Shown: in pieces, positions 26,372 through 36,090 of the stretch
How positions within the stretch are numbered: the stretch's first letter is position 1
Layout of the letters: every line of letters begins with the position of its first letter
Source of the DNA: DASRDU01 sp035560235
GTDB lineage: Bacteria; Acidobacteriota; Blastocatellia; RBC074
DNA length: 64,000 nt
Assembly (NCBI GenBank): GCA_035560235.1
Contig: DATMAG010000009.1
Span: 1-64,000 of the forward strand
Direction of reading: 5' to 3'
Translations under genes and position numbers: made by a program
The notes under the pieces: generated by a model
The model's input: only the letters and a program-made list of their open reading frames with translations
The model's database searches: none
What the model was told of the DNA's origin: nothing

Positions 26372-26417
26372 AGTGGTCAGTGGAAAGAGAGTTTCTCTTC
26401 ACTCACCACTGACCACT
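26372..26417. repeat. Inverted AGTGGTCAGTGG repeat in the fabH-fabD spacer
   Basis: Arms 26372-26383 (AGTGGTCAGTGG) and 26406-26417 pair perfectly over 12 bp, with a nested AAGAGA/TCTCTT stem. An extra ACTAACCACT unit runs to 26425. It fills almost the whole 64-nt spacer and ends 5 nt before the fabD ATG. Confidence 0.8.
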
Positions 26418-26429
26418 AACCACTATTGC

Positions 26430-27386
26430 ATGAGCAAACTCGCATTTATCTTTCCTGGTCAGGGATCGCAGCAGACCGGAATGGGGCGCGATCTGGCTGA
26501 CAACTTCGCGGTCGCCCGACAGACATTTGAGGAAGCAGACGAAGCGCTCGGCTTCAGCCTGAGCGAATTGTGTTTCAACGGGCCGGACGAACAGTTGCAA
26601 CTGACCGCGAACACGCAGCCGGCGATTCTCGTTACTTCAGTCGCAGTGTTCCGTGTGCTGACTGAACAGGGCATTCAACCTGATTTCGTGGCCGGGCACA
26701 GCCTCGGTGAATACTCGGCGCTGGTGGCGGCGGGCGCGCTGACGCTCACGGATGCTGTCAGACTGGTGCGGCAGCGCGGGGAACTGATGCAGCAGGCCGT
26801 GCCGGTCGGAGTCGGCGCGATGGCCGCGATTATGGGTCTGGATGCCGAACAGGTGACAGCGGCTTGTGAAGCGGCGGCGCAGGGACAGATCTGTTCGCCC
26901 GCGAATTTCAATTCGCCCGTTCAGGTCGTCATTGCCGGAAACAAAGAGGCCGTTGAGCGCGCCGTCAGTGAATGTCAGCAGCGCGGCGCAAGAAAGGCCG
27001 TGATGCTGAAAGTAAGCGCGCCTTTCCACTGCGCCCTGATGATGCCCGCGCAGGAAGGAATGAGCGAGCCGCTCAACGCCACAGCCTTTCGTGACTGCGC
27101 CGTGCCGCTCGTCAACAACGCTGACGCGCGGCTGATCACGTCAGGCGCTGAAGCCCGCGACGGGCTGATCCGGCAGATTTCATCGCCCGTGCGCTGGACT
27201 GAAAGCGTCGGCGTAATGCTCGCGCAGGGCGTGACCACATTTATCGAGGTCGGTCCGGGCCGGGTGCTGACCGGACTGGTCAAATCAATCAGTAAGGAAC
27301 CGGTGCTGTTCAATGTCGAAAACACTGAAAGCCTGAACGCCTGTCTGGCAAGGCTCAGTGAGCAGTCAGCGCCGAATGCACAGTAA
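26430..27386 (+). CDS. fabD: Malonyl-CoA:ACP transacylase
   Basis: 318 residues from MSKLAFIFPGQGSQQTGMG. The nucleophile motif GHSLGEYSAL gives S91, VSAPFHCALM carries the catalytic histidine, and EVGPGRVLTGL closes the fold. It loads malonyl groups onto AcpP. The reading frame is open back to 26373, but the family start is at 26430. The bases before it are repeat sequence with no Shine-Dalgarno match, so translation may depend on coupling with fabH or on an unstructured leader. Confidence 0.96.
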   Translation: MSKLAFIFPGQGSQQTGMGRDLADNFAVARQTFEEADEALGFSLSELCFNGPDEQLQLTANTQPAILVTSVAVFRVLTEQGIQPDFVAGHSLGEYSALVAAGALTLTDAVRLVRQRGELMQQAVPVGVGAMAAIMGLDAEQVTAACEAAAQGQICSPANFNSPVQVVIAGNKEAVERAVSECQQRGARKAVMLKVSAPFHCALMMPAQEGMSEPLNATAFRDCAVPLVNNADARLITSGAEARDGLIRQISSPVRWTESVGVMLAQGVTTFIEVGPGRVLTGLVKSISKEPVLFNVENTESLNACLARLSEQSAPNAQ

Positions 27387-27408
27387 TGGCAATCGCAATC
27401 TCAGAATC

Positions 27409-28152
27409 ATGTTCAATCTGACCGGACAAATCGCACTCGTAACGGGCGGATCGCAGGGCATTGGCCGCGCTGCGGCGCTGGTGCTGGCCGGGCTTGGGGC
27501 TGACGTGGCTGTGATGGCGCGCACGGCTGAGAAGTGTGAAGCCGTTGCTGAAGAGATTCGCGCCAAAGGCCGTCGCGCGCTGGCCGTTCCGGGCGATCTG
27601 GCGCAGCCTGAAGAGATCGAAGCCGCCGCAAAGCGTGTGGCCGCTGAACTCGGTCCCGTCAGCATTCTCGTCAACAACGCCGCGATCACTCGTGACGGAC
27701 TGGCGCTGCGAATGAAACGCGATGACTGGGACGCCGTCATCAACACCAACCTGACCGGGGTTTTTCTGATGACGCAGCAGGTCCTGCCGATGATGACGAA
27801 GGCGCGGCGCGGGCGCATCATCAATCTGACTTCGGTCGTCGCGCAGGCGGGCAATGTCGGGCAGGCCAATTACATCGCGGCCAAGGCGGGACTCATCGGC
27901 CTGACGAAGGCGCTGGCGAAGGAGTATGCCGCGCGCAATATTACCGTTAATGCGATTGCGCCAGGTTACATTGAAACGCCGATGACGGAAGTGATGAATG
28001 AGCAGGCAAAGGAAGCCCTGCTCGCGCAGGTGCCGCTCAAACGAGCAGGCACTGATCTCGATATTGCATACGCAGTTGCTTTTCTGGCCTCAGATGAGGC
28101 AGGCTATATCACTGGTCACGTGCTCAATGTGAATGGCGGAATGTATATGTGA
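27409..28152 (+). CDS. fabG: 3-oxoacyl-ACP reductase
   Basis: 247 residues. SDR with the cofactor motif TGGSQGIG, NNAAITRD, the catalytic serine in NLTSVVAQAG, and YIAAKAG (Y and K), ending LNVNGGMYM as FabG does. It reduces 3-oxoacyl-ACP with NADPH. Starts at 27376 (overlapping fabD) or 27409 are both possible; I chose 27409 because FabG proteins begin at this point relative to the fold. The ribosome-binding site is weak at either. Confidence 0.95.
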   Translation: MFNLTGQIALVTGGSQGIGRAAALVLAGLGADVAVMARTAEKCEAVAEEIRAKGRRALAVPGDLAQPEEIEAAAKRVAAELGPVSILVNNAAITRDGLALRMKRDDWDAVINTNLTGVFLMTQQVLPMMTKARRGRIINLTSVVAQAGNVGQANYIAAKAGLIGLTKALAKEYAARNITVNAIAPGYIETPMTEVMNEQAKEALLAQVPLKRAGTDLDIAYAVAFLASDEAGYITGHVLNVNGGMYM

Positions 28153-28272
28153 AGGCAGAAGGCGGAAGAGGGAAGGCGGAATTGAGGAACTGCGAGGCCG
28201 TTTCTGAAATTCCACTCCGCATTTCGCGCTCCGCACTCCGCACTCAGAATAACTTACTACTGGAGGATACCA

Positions 28273-28515
28273 ATGGCAGCAGAAGCAATTGAGGAAAAAG
28301 TCAGACAGATCATCGTGGATGAACTGGGAGTTGAAGAGTCAGAAGTGACTCCGAATGCGCGTTTCATTGATGACCTCGGCGCCGATTCGCTCGACACGGT
28401 GGAACTGGTCATGCGCTTTGAAGAGGAGTTCGGCATTGAGATCCCGGATGAGGATGCTGAAAAGATCCTGAGCGTGCGTGATGCGATCACTTACATCGAA
28501 CAGCATCAGAAGTAG
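28273..28515 (+). CDS. acpP: Acyl carrier protein
   Basis: 80 residues, acidic, with the phosphopantetheine attachment motif GADSLDTVEL (S39). CTGGAGGATACCA ATG supplies a strong ribosome-binding site. The 120-nt spacer from fabG holds mirrored GGCGGAA and CACTCCGCA-type units similar to those at 17410-17515, so this junction also carries repeat-like DNA. Confidence 0.97.
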   Translation: MAAEAIEEKVRQIIVDELGVEESEVTPNARFIDDLGADSLDTVELVMRFEEEFGIEIPDEDAEKILSVRDAITYIEQHQK

Positions 28516-28544
28516 CTGAAAGCGGGCTTAAGATGAAATGGCAG

Positions 28545-28582
28545 TCAGGCTGATTCCCAGGACAGCGCGGGAATCGGCCTGA
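28545..28582. terminator. 14-bp hairpin between acpP and fabF
   Basis: Arms 28545-28558 and 28569-28582 pair over 14 bp with one G-U type mismatch and a 10-nt loop. GAGTTGCTTTAG follows, which is at most a weak U-rich end. It could partly stop or process the transcript after acpP, which usually needs far more protein than its neighbours. Confidence 0.5.
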
Positions 28583-28654
28583 GTTGCTTTAGTCCAGGCC
28601 TGATGCCTCAAACCTGCCATCAGGCTGCAACCCCAAAACAGAAGAACAATTCTC

Positions 28655-29905
28655 GTGAGCAACGAATTCACCAGACGACGGGTAGTGATTACAGGCATCG
28701 GCCTCATCAGTCCCCTCGGCAATACAACCAGTGAGACCTGGGCCGGGCTGATTGCAGGCCGCAGCGGAGTTGATTACATCACCCGCTTCGATACCAGTCA
28801 GCATGCCGTCAAAATCGCCGCCGAGACGAAACATTTCGATCCGCTGAAGTTCATCCCCAAAAAAGAGATCAAGAAGATGGACTATTACATCTTCTACGCC
28901 GTCGCTGCCGCCCAGGAGGCGCTTGCGGATTCGGGTCTGAAGATCACGGAAGAGAACGCCGAAGAGATCGGCGCTTACATCGGCAGCGGCATCGGCGGTT
29001 TCGGCGTCTTCGAGCGTGAGCATTCAAAGATGCTGGAAGGCGGCCCTGATCGCATTTCGCCATTCTTTATTCCGGCTTCGATCATCAATCTCGCTGCCGG
29101 GTATGTCTCGATTTACAACGGCCTGAAAGGGCCGAACTCGGCCACGGCGACGGCCTGCAGTTCGGGCGCGCACGCCATCGGCGACAGTTTCAGAATCATT
29201 GAGCGCGGCGATGCGGTGGCGATGGTCTGCGGCGGAACCGAAGGCGTCATCACGCCGATGTGCGTCGGCGGCTTTGCGGCGATGCGTGCCCTTTCAACGC
29301 GCAATGATGATCCGCAGTCGGCCTCGCGGCCCTTCGATCAGGCCCGCGACGGGTTCGTGGTCGGCGAAGGCGCAGGGATTCTGATTCTTGAAGAACTCGA
29401 ACACGCCAGGGCGCGTGGCGCGCGGATTTATGCTGAAGTGGTCGGCTACGGGATGACGAGCGATGCCTTTCACATCACGCTGCCTGATCTCGACGGCCCG
29501 CGCCGGGTCATGCTCAAGGCGATAAAGGATGCCGGAATTGAGCCGAACCAGGTGGATTACATCAATGTGCATGGCACTTCGACGCCCGCCGGAGACAAGA
29601 ACGAAACCAACGCGATCAAGGCCGCCTTTGGCGATCACGCCTACCAGCTCGCTGCGAGTTCGACCAAATCCATGACCGGCCATCTGCTCGGCGGGGCCGG
29701 CGGGCTTGAAGGCGGCATCACGGCGCTGGCCGTTCACCATCAGCTCCTGCCGCCGACCATCAATCTTGAAAATCCCGACCCGGAATGCGACCTGGATTAT
29801 GTGCCGAACGAAGCGCGGCAGGCGACCGTCAGATATGCGCTTTCCAACAGCTTCGGCTTCGGCGGCACCAATGCGGCACTGCTCTTCAAGCGATATGAGG
29901 AGTAG
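28655..29905 (+). CDS. fabF: Beta-ketoacyl-ACP synthase II
   Basis: 416 residues from a GTG start. C168 (TATACSSGAHA), the first histidine in VHGTSTPAGD and the second in SMTGHLLGGAGG make the KAS II catalytic set, with FGFGGTNAAL near the end. It elongates acyl-ACP chains. It is the last gene of the fab block; the upstream match to a ribosome-binding site (AGAAGA) is poor. Confidence 0.96.
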   Translation: MSNEFTRRRVVITGIGLISPLGNTTSETWAGLIAGRSGVDYITRFDTSQHAVKIAAETKHFDPLKFIPKKEIKKMDYYIFYAVAAAQEALADSGLKITEENAEEIGAYIGSGIGGFGVFEREHSKMLEGGPDRISPFFIPASIINLAAGYVSIYNGLKGPNSATATACSSGAHAIGDSFRIIERGDAVAMVCGGTEGVITPMCVGGFAAMRALSTRNDDPQSASRPFDQARDGFVVGEGAGILILEELEHARARGARIYAEVVGYGMTSDAFHITLPDLDGPRRVMLKAIKDAGIEPNQVDYINVHGTSTPAGDKNETNAIKAAFGDHAYQLAASSTKSMTGHLLGGAGGLEGGITALAVHHQLLPPTINLENPDPECDLDYVPNEARQATVRYALSNSFGFGGTNAALLFKRYEE

Positions 29906-30025
29906 CAGCCTGTTCAGCCTGGCAATTCAGAAGGCAGGAAGCGGCGAAAGCGCAGTTTCCTGCTTTTCATTTTGAAGGAGCGGGCCGGATTGAAGTTTAA
30001 CTGATCTGCGGTTGAGACCGCCGGG

Positions 30026-30054
30026 TTGTCGCTGCTGCCTTCTTGTTGTATAAG
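30026..30054 (+). promoter_or_regulatory. Promoter of the etf operon
   Basis: TTGTCG (30026-30031), a 17-nt spacer and TATAAG (30049-30054), in the otherwise gene-free stretch 29906-30232. The predicted transcription start, about 30061, falls at the left edge of the palindrome below. The rest of this stretch shows no gene. Confidence 0.6.
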
Positions 30055-30060
30055 ACGAAT

Positions 30061-30084
30061 GGCTGAATGAGCGTTCATTCAGCC
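30061..30084. promoter_or_regulatory. FadR-box-like palindromic operator upstream of etfB
   Basis: Arms 30061-30070 and 30075-30084 are perfect reverse complements of 10 bp around a 4-nt centre. The core reads TGAATGAGCGTTCATTCA. The operator I remember for the TetR-family regulator FadR (YsiA) of Bacillus subtilis is TGAATGA-N4-TCATTCA, and that regulator controls an operon containing etfB and etfA. The site would cover the transcription start, as expected for repression relieved by acyl-CoA. No TetR gene is in the window, so the regulator would be encoded elsewhere. Confidence 0.6.
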
Positions 30085-30232
30085 CCTGTAACTTTCATGT
30101 TCCAGAGTCCCACCACGAAGCCGGAGGACCTTCAGTCAGCCTGAAGCGTTGCAGCGCAATTTTCGTGGCTCAGTAACTGATGATTTATCCCGGGGCTGCT
30201 TTCGCCCTGATTCAGACCTGACAGGATCACCT

Positions 30233-31012
<780 letters not shown>

Positions 31013-31033
31013 GGAATGATTGAAGGCCGGGAG

Positions 31034-31447
31034 ATGAAGAATGAACGGCATTCCTTCACTACCGCGGCCACGTTGTCCGGCGCGCCGGACACACGAGACC
31101 AGGAATCAGCGAAAGCGGAGAAGTCTGTGAACGAAAATCTCAAACCCGAAGAGCGGCTGAAACTGCTGCGCGCCAGAGCGCAGGCCATCCAGGCGCTCTT
31201 TGAAGAAAATCAGAGCAATCGTCAAACGGCGGAGAGGTCGGCAGATGAACGTCAGGAGTTGCAGCGAGCGCGTGAAGCCGAACCGCCCGACAACCTGCTC
31301 AAGCCTGATCATCTGGGGTTGTTTCTGCGTTCGCTCAGTTCGCGGCTCAATCACGCCATTGATGAAATCCGCGCCTCATCCAACGATCTGGAAAGCCTGA
31401 ATGACGAAGTCAGACGCATTGAACAAATGCTCGGAAGGGATCATTGA
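31034..31447 (+). CDS. Small charged coiled protein between etfB and etfA
   Basis: 137 residues if it starts at 31034 (GAAGG seven bases upstream); a GTG at 31127 with GGAG upstream would give 106. The conserved-looking part is alpha-helical and highly charged (KPEERLKLLRARAQAIQALF, and LNHAIDEIRASSNDLESLND), probably a coiled coil. I do not recognise a family. It is wedged between etfB (21 nt) and etfA (7 nt), so it is presumably translated with them and may assist the flavoprotein. An 18-bp palindrome at 31074-31091 lies in its 5' part. Confidence 0.55.
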   Translation: MKNERHSFTTAATLSGAPDTRDQESAKAEKSVNENLKPEERLKLLRARAQAIQALFEENQSNRQTAERSADERQELQRAREAEPPDNLLKPDHLGLFLRSLSSRLNHAIDEIRASSNDLESLNDEVRRIEQMLGRDH

Positions 31448-31454
31448 ATAAATT

Positions 31455-32438
<984 letters not shown>

Positions 32439-32442
32439 AAAA

Positions 32443-32477
32443 GCAGTGGTTAGTGGTCAGTGGCTGGTGGTTAGTGG
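32443..32477. repeat. CAGTGGTTAGTGGTCAGTGG repeat copy
   Basis: The sequence from 32443 reads as three to four AGTGGT-type units, starting 5 nt after the etfA stop. A clean inverted partner is not seen, although GATCACCGGGCACTGACC near 32508-32525 may be a decayed one. Confidence 0.65.
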
Positions 32478-32531
32478 CGCGGCAATACGTCTGATTACCG
32501 GGAACTGATCACCGGGCACTGACCGGCTGCG

Positions 32532-33521
32532 ATGATTGACCACGACCGGTTATTCAAGGAACTGCTGACGACGTTCTTTGTCGAATTTGTCGAGTTGTTT
32601 CTGCCCGATGCCTTTGAACTGCTGGATCCCGGATCAGTCACATTTCTGGACAAGGAAGTATTTACTGATGTGACTTCGGGTGAAAAGCACGAAGTTGATC
32701 TGGTCGCCAGAGTGCGTTTTCAGGGGCGGGAAGCGTTCTTTCTCATTCACATCGAAAGCCAGTCTGACCTGCGCGCGTGGTCGCCGGAACGAATGTTCAT
32801 CTACTTTGCGCGGCTCTATGAAAAATACCGGCTGCCGGTCTTTCCGGTCGTGGTCTTTACCTTCGATTCGCCGCGCGCTCCGCAGCCTGATTTTCACCGC
32901 GTCGGATTTCCTGAATGGCGCGTGCTGGATTTCAATTTTCGGGTGATTCAGTTGAACCGGCTGGACTGGCGTGATTATCTGAAGCGTGAGAACCCGGCGG
33001 CGACTGCGCTGATGGCCAGGATGTGCATGAGCCGGCAGGAGCGTCGGCGCGTCAAATACGAATGCCTGCGCCTGATTGCGACCTTGAAAACTGATCCCGC
33101 CCGCATGCGGCTGATTGCCGGATTCGTGGATGTTTACCTGCGACTCAGTGCCGAAGAAGAGCAGTGGGTCAGGCGGCAGTTGCGGAAACTTGATCCGGCA
33201 GCGAGGAGGAAACTTATGCAGATTACGACCAGTTGGGAAGAGAAGGGCTTGCAGAAAGGCCTGCAGAAAGGCCTGCAGCAGGGACGACAGGAAGGGCGAA
33301 GAGAAGGCCGCAGGGAAGGTCTCAAAAAAGGGAAGCAGGAAGGCAAGGCGGAACTGCTTGTGCGGATGCTCGCCTGGCGCTTCGGCCGACTCTCAAAAAC
33401 TCTGCGCGGCAGGATTGCCGGGCTGTCGCCTGAACTGCTGGATCGGCTCGGAGAAGCGATTTTCGATCTGCGCGACCAGAAGGCGCTGGCCGGGTGGCTG
33501 GATGAACAGGAGGAGAAATAA
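32532..33521 (+). CDS. Rpn-family PD-(D/E)XK nuclease (DUF4351-type)
   Basis: 329 residues. The nuclease core shows HEVDLVARV (D56) and FFLIHIESQSD with E75-x-Q77, the Rpn form of the PD-(D/E)XK site. The C-terminus (LLVRMLAWRFGRLSKTLR, and LLDRLGEAIFDL) matches the DUF4351 tail. Between them is a Gly/charged tract with repeated KGLQKGLQQGRQEGRREG units (about 238-270), typical of this family and prone to length change. Rpn proteins promote RecA-independent recombination and some act as phage defence. The gene splits etfA from etfQO in the same direction and follows a repeat, which suggests insertion. Confidence 0.8.
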   Translation: MIDHDRLFKELLTTFFVEFVELFLPDAFELLDPGSVTFLDKEVFTDVTSGEKHEVDLVARVRFQGREAFFLIHIESQSDLRAWSPERMFIYFARLYEKYRLPVFPVVVFTFDSPRAPQPDFHRVGFPEWRVLDFNFRVIQLNRLDWRDYLKRENPAATALMARMCMSRQERRRVKYECLRLIATLKTDPARMRLIAGFVDVYLRLSAEEEQWVRRQLRKLDPAARRKLMQITTSWEEKGLQKGLQKGLQQGRQEGRREGRREGLKKGKQEGKAELLVRMLAWRFGRLSKTLRGRIAGLSPELLDRLGEAIFDLRDQKALAGWLDEQEEK

Positions 33522-33535
33522 TCTCATTTCCGATT

Positions 33536-35242
33536 ATGGACAACGTCGAACGCGAAAGTCTTGATCTGGATGTTTTGTTTGTCGGCGCAGGCCCGGCCTC
33601 ACTGGCCGGAGCTTATCGCCTGAGACAGTTGATCAGTCAGCACAACGAAAACGCTGCTCAGACGGGCGCGAAACCGCTGGATGAAATTTCCATCGGCATC
33701 ATTGAAAAGGGCCGCGAAGTCGGGTCGCACATCATCTCAGGCGCGGTGATGGATCCGCGCGCGATCAGGGAACTGTTGCCTGATTTCAGGGAGCGCGGCT
33801 GTCCGCTCGAAGCCGAAGTCACCGAGGAGGACGTTTCATATTTCACCGCGACGCGCAAGATCAAGGCCCCGATCATTCCGCCGCCGCTCAACAATCACGG
33901 CAATTATGTCGTCTCGCTCAACAAGCTGATTCGCTGGCTCGGCCCGATTGTCGAGGAATCAGGCGTGGATATTTTCCCTGAGTTTCCCGGCGCTGGGATG
34001 CTGTATGACGGCAATCGCGTGATCGGCGTGCGCACCGGCGACAAGGGCATCGGGCGCGACGGCGAACCGAAGGATAACTTTGAGCCGGGCGTGGACATTC
34101 ACGCCAAAGTGACCGTGCTTGGCGAAGGCTCGCGCGGTTCGCTGACCAAAAAGCTGGTTGAGCGGCTCGGACTTGACGAAGGGCGCAACCCGCAGGTCTA
34201 TGCGTGCGGCGTCAAGGAAATCTGGGAGATGCCGAAAGGCCGCGTCAAGCCGGGCTGGGTGATGCACACGCTCGGTTATCCGCTGCCGAGCGACACCTTC
34301 GGCGGCAGCTTCGTTTACGGCATGCAGAACGACCTGCTCGACATCGGTCTTGTGGTCGGGCTGGATTACCGCAATCCGCACACCGATCCGCACCGGCTGT
34401 TTCAGCAGTTCAAGCAGCATCCCTTCATCGCCCGTCTGCTCGAAGGCGGCAAAATGCTGCATTACGGCGCGAAGACGATTCCCGAAGGCGGTTATTTTTC
34501 GCAGCCGAAATATTACGGCGACGGGTTTCTGATCATCGGCGATTCGGCGAGCTTCCTGCAGTCGCAGAAACTCAAGGGCATTCACATGGCGATGCAGTCT
34601 GGAATGTTTGCGGCGCAGGCGATTTATGAAGCTCTGGTTGCAGACCGCTATGACAACGAACAGATGAAACGCTTCGAGCAGCTCGTGCGCTCAAGCTGGA
34701 TTGAAAAGGAACTCTACGAGGTTCGCAATTTTCATCAGGCGTTTGAGCACGGGCGCGTGCGCGGGCTGGTTGAGAGCGGGTTGCAATACCTCACGGGCGG
34801 GCGTGGCATTCGCGGCGATCTGCGCCACGCGAAGGCCGGACACGAGCAGATGCTCAAGCTCAGCGAAATCGGCATCAATCCGCACAGCGGCTTTGCCGCG
34901 CTCGATCCGCCGCCGCCGAAATACGACAACAAACTGACCTTCGACAAGGTTACTGACGTGTACCGCTCCGGCACTGAACACGACGAGGATCAGCCGCCGC
35001 ATCTGCACATTCTCGATCCGCAGGTCTGCATCAATCGCTGCACGCGCGAATACGGCAATCCGTGTCAGCATTTCTGTCCCGCTGCGGTCTACGAAATCGA
35101 GGAGGTCAATGGCGGGCGCAGACCGAAGCTGAACTTCTCGAACTGCGTGCATTGCAAGACCTGCGACATTATGGATCCGTATCAGATCATTGACTGGGTC
35201 ACGCCCGAAGGCGGCGGCGGCCCGAATTACATCAACCTGTAA
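33536..35242 (+). CDS. Electron transfer flavoprotein-ubiquinone oxidoreductase
   Basis: 568 residues, the usual length. FAD-binding VLFVGAGPASLAGAYRLRQL starts the protein, and FLIIGDSASFLQSQKLKGIH closes the FAD domain. The C-terminal 4Fe-4S cluster ligands lie in CINRCTREYG, CQHFCPAAVYEI and CVHCKTCDIMDP. It is membrane-associated and passes electrons from reduced ETF to quinone, completing acyl-CoA oxidation. It starts 14 nt after the nuclease gene. Confidence 0.96.
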   Translation: MDNVERESLDLDVLFVGAGPASLAGAYRLRQLISQHNENAAQTGAKPLDEISIGIIEKGREVGSHIISGAVMDPRAIRELLPDFRERGCPLEAEVTEEDVSYFTATRKIKAPIIPPPLNNHGNYVVSLNKLIRWLGPIVEESGVDIFPEFPGAGMLYDGNRVIGVRTGDKGIGRDGEPKDNFEPGVDIHAKVTVLGEGSRGSLTKKLVERLGLDEGRNPQVYACGVKEIWEMPKGRVKPGWVMHTLGYPLPSDTFGGSFVYGMQNDLLDIGLVVGLDYRNPHTDPHRLFQQFKQHPFIARLLEGGKMLHYGAKTIPEGGYFSQPKYYGDGFLIIGDSASFLQSQKLKGIHMAMQSGMFAAQAIYEALVADRYDNEQMKRFEQLVRSSWIEKELYEVRNFHQAFEHGRVRGLVESGLQYLTGGRGIRGDLRHAKAGHEQMLKLSEIGINPHSGFAALDPPPPKYDNKLTFDKVTDVYRSGTEHDEDQPPHLHILDPQVCINRCTREYGNPCQHFCPAAVYEIEEVNGGRRPKLNFSNCVHCKTCDIMDPYQIIDWVTPEGGGGPNYINL

Positions 35243-35249
35243 TTTTATT

Positions 35250-35364
35250 CAGCCACGAATGAGCAGGAATGATCACGAATCCTTTTCGGCCTGAGTTGGG
35301 AGTGTCAGCCTGAATCTCCAGGATTGAAAGCCGCGATTTGTGATGATTCGTGCAGTCGTGGCTG
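35250..35364. repeat. Imperfect inverted repeat of CACGAAT/ATTCGTG units
   Basis: The left part (35250-35282, containing CAGCCACGAATGAGCAGG) and the right part (35335-35364, ending CAGTCGTGGCTG) are imperfect reverse complements. From 35365 to 35583 there is one short open frame (ATG 35374 to 35565) with no family signature, which I do not call. Confidence 0.5.
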
Positions 35365-35583
35365 AAGTGTTTTATGAAAGGGGAGCGGGGAGTGGCAACA
35401 GCAGAAGCGCGAAATCAGAGTAATGATCCGGATTCAGTTGCAGGAAATCGCAAAGCGACGACACTCGGTTGGACGTGCAGCCGCGTTGTGAGCCATCATA
35501 ATCTCGCGCCTGCTTTCGCGTCTGTCAGGGAAAAGCAGCCTGAAACAGAGCTGAAGAAAATCTGACGCGGCTGACTATGCCGC

Positions 35584-36090
35584 TTAGTCAGCCGCGTTAT
35601 CCTGACCAACTCTGAAATCATCTGATCCCCAAGGCCGCCGGTCTGGTGGCAGAACTGCCGTCAGGACATCAAGTGTAAATGATCGGACAGTGGTGGCGCC
35701 GCAGTTGTCAGTGGCAGTCACACTGATGGTGAACGTGCCGACCGGCGCAGCGTTACCGATACTGACAATGCCGGTTGCCGGATTGATGCCGAGCGTTCCG
35801 GCAAAGCCCGCCGCCGTGACGCTGAGATTTGTCAGGCTGCCTTCATCGGCAGGAACTGCATCAGGTGTGACCACGGTTGAGCCGCCCGCAATGACGGTGG
35901 CAGTCGCGTAACTGCCCAGCCTCGGCGCATTGTTGGCAAGGATATTTACCCCAGGTCCGGTTGATTTGGCCGCTCCGGCTCCGTCATCAACCCGCAGCAC
36001 AACCAGATTCGCCCCGGTTCTGGCATCACAGGCGGCGGCGACTCTGGCCCTGATCGTGCCATTGTCATTGGTCAGGTCGGTGATTGAGCG
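35584..36090 (-). pseudogene. Out-of-frame Ig-like module, remnant of a second large surface protein
   Basis: From 36090 the minus strand reads RSITDLTNDNGTIRARVAAA, then LGSYATATVIAGGST and VTATDNCGATTVRSF, ending in a TAA at 35584. This parallels a module inside the adjacent 1246-residue protein (RSISNNNGTVQADISAA, LGAYQVATVSPGATA, ITATDNCGATASTSF). It begins mid-module, has no start codon and is out of frame with the big gene, whose last 18 bases it overlaps. It looks like a duplicated or recombined 3' end that lost its upstream part. Confidence 0.65.

Noticed and set aside
30149..30232. Longer etfB beginning at 30149
   Set aside because: EtfB proteins start MKIIVCLKQ as at 30233, and the extra residues show no conservation or signal peptide.
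35374..35565. Short plus-strand frame MKGERGVATAEARNQ...
   Set aside because: No family, no hydrophobic or structural pattern, and it lies in a repeat-bearing spacer. Too weak to call.
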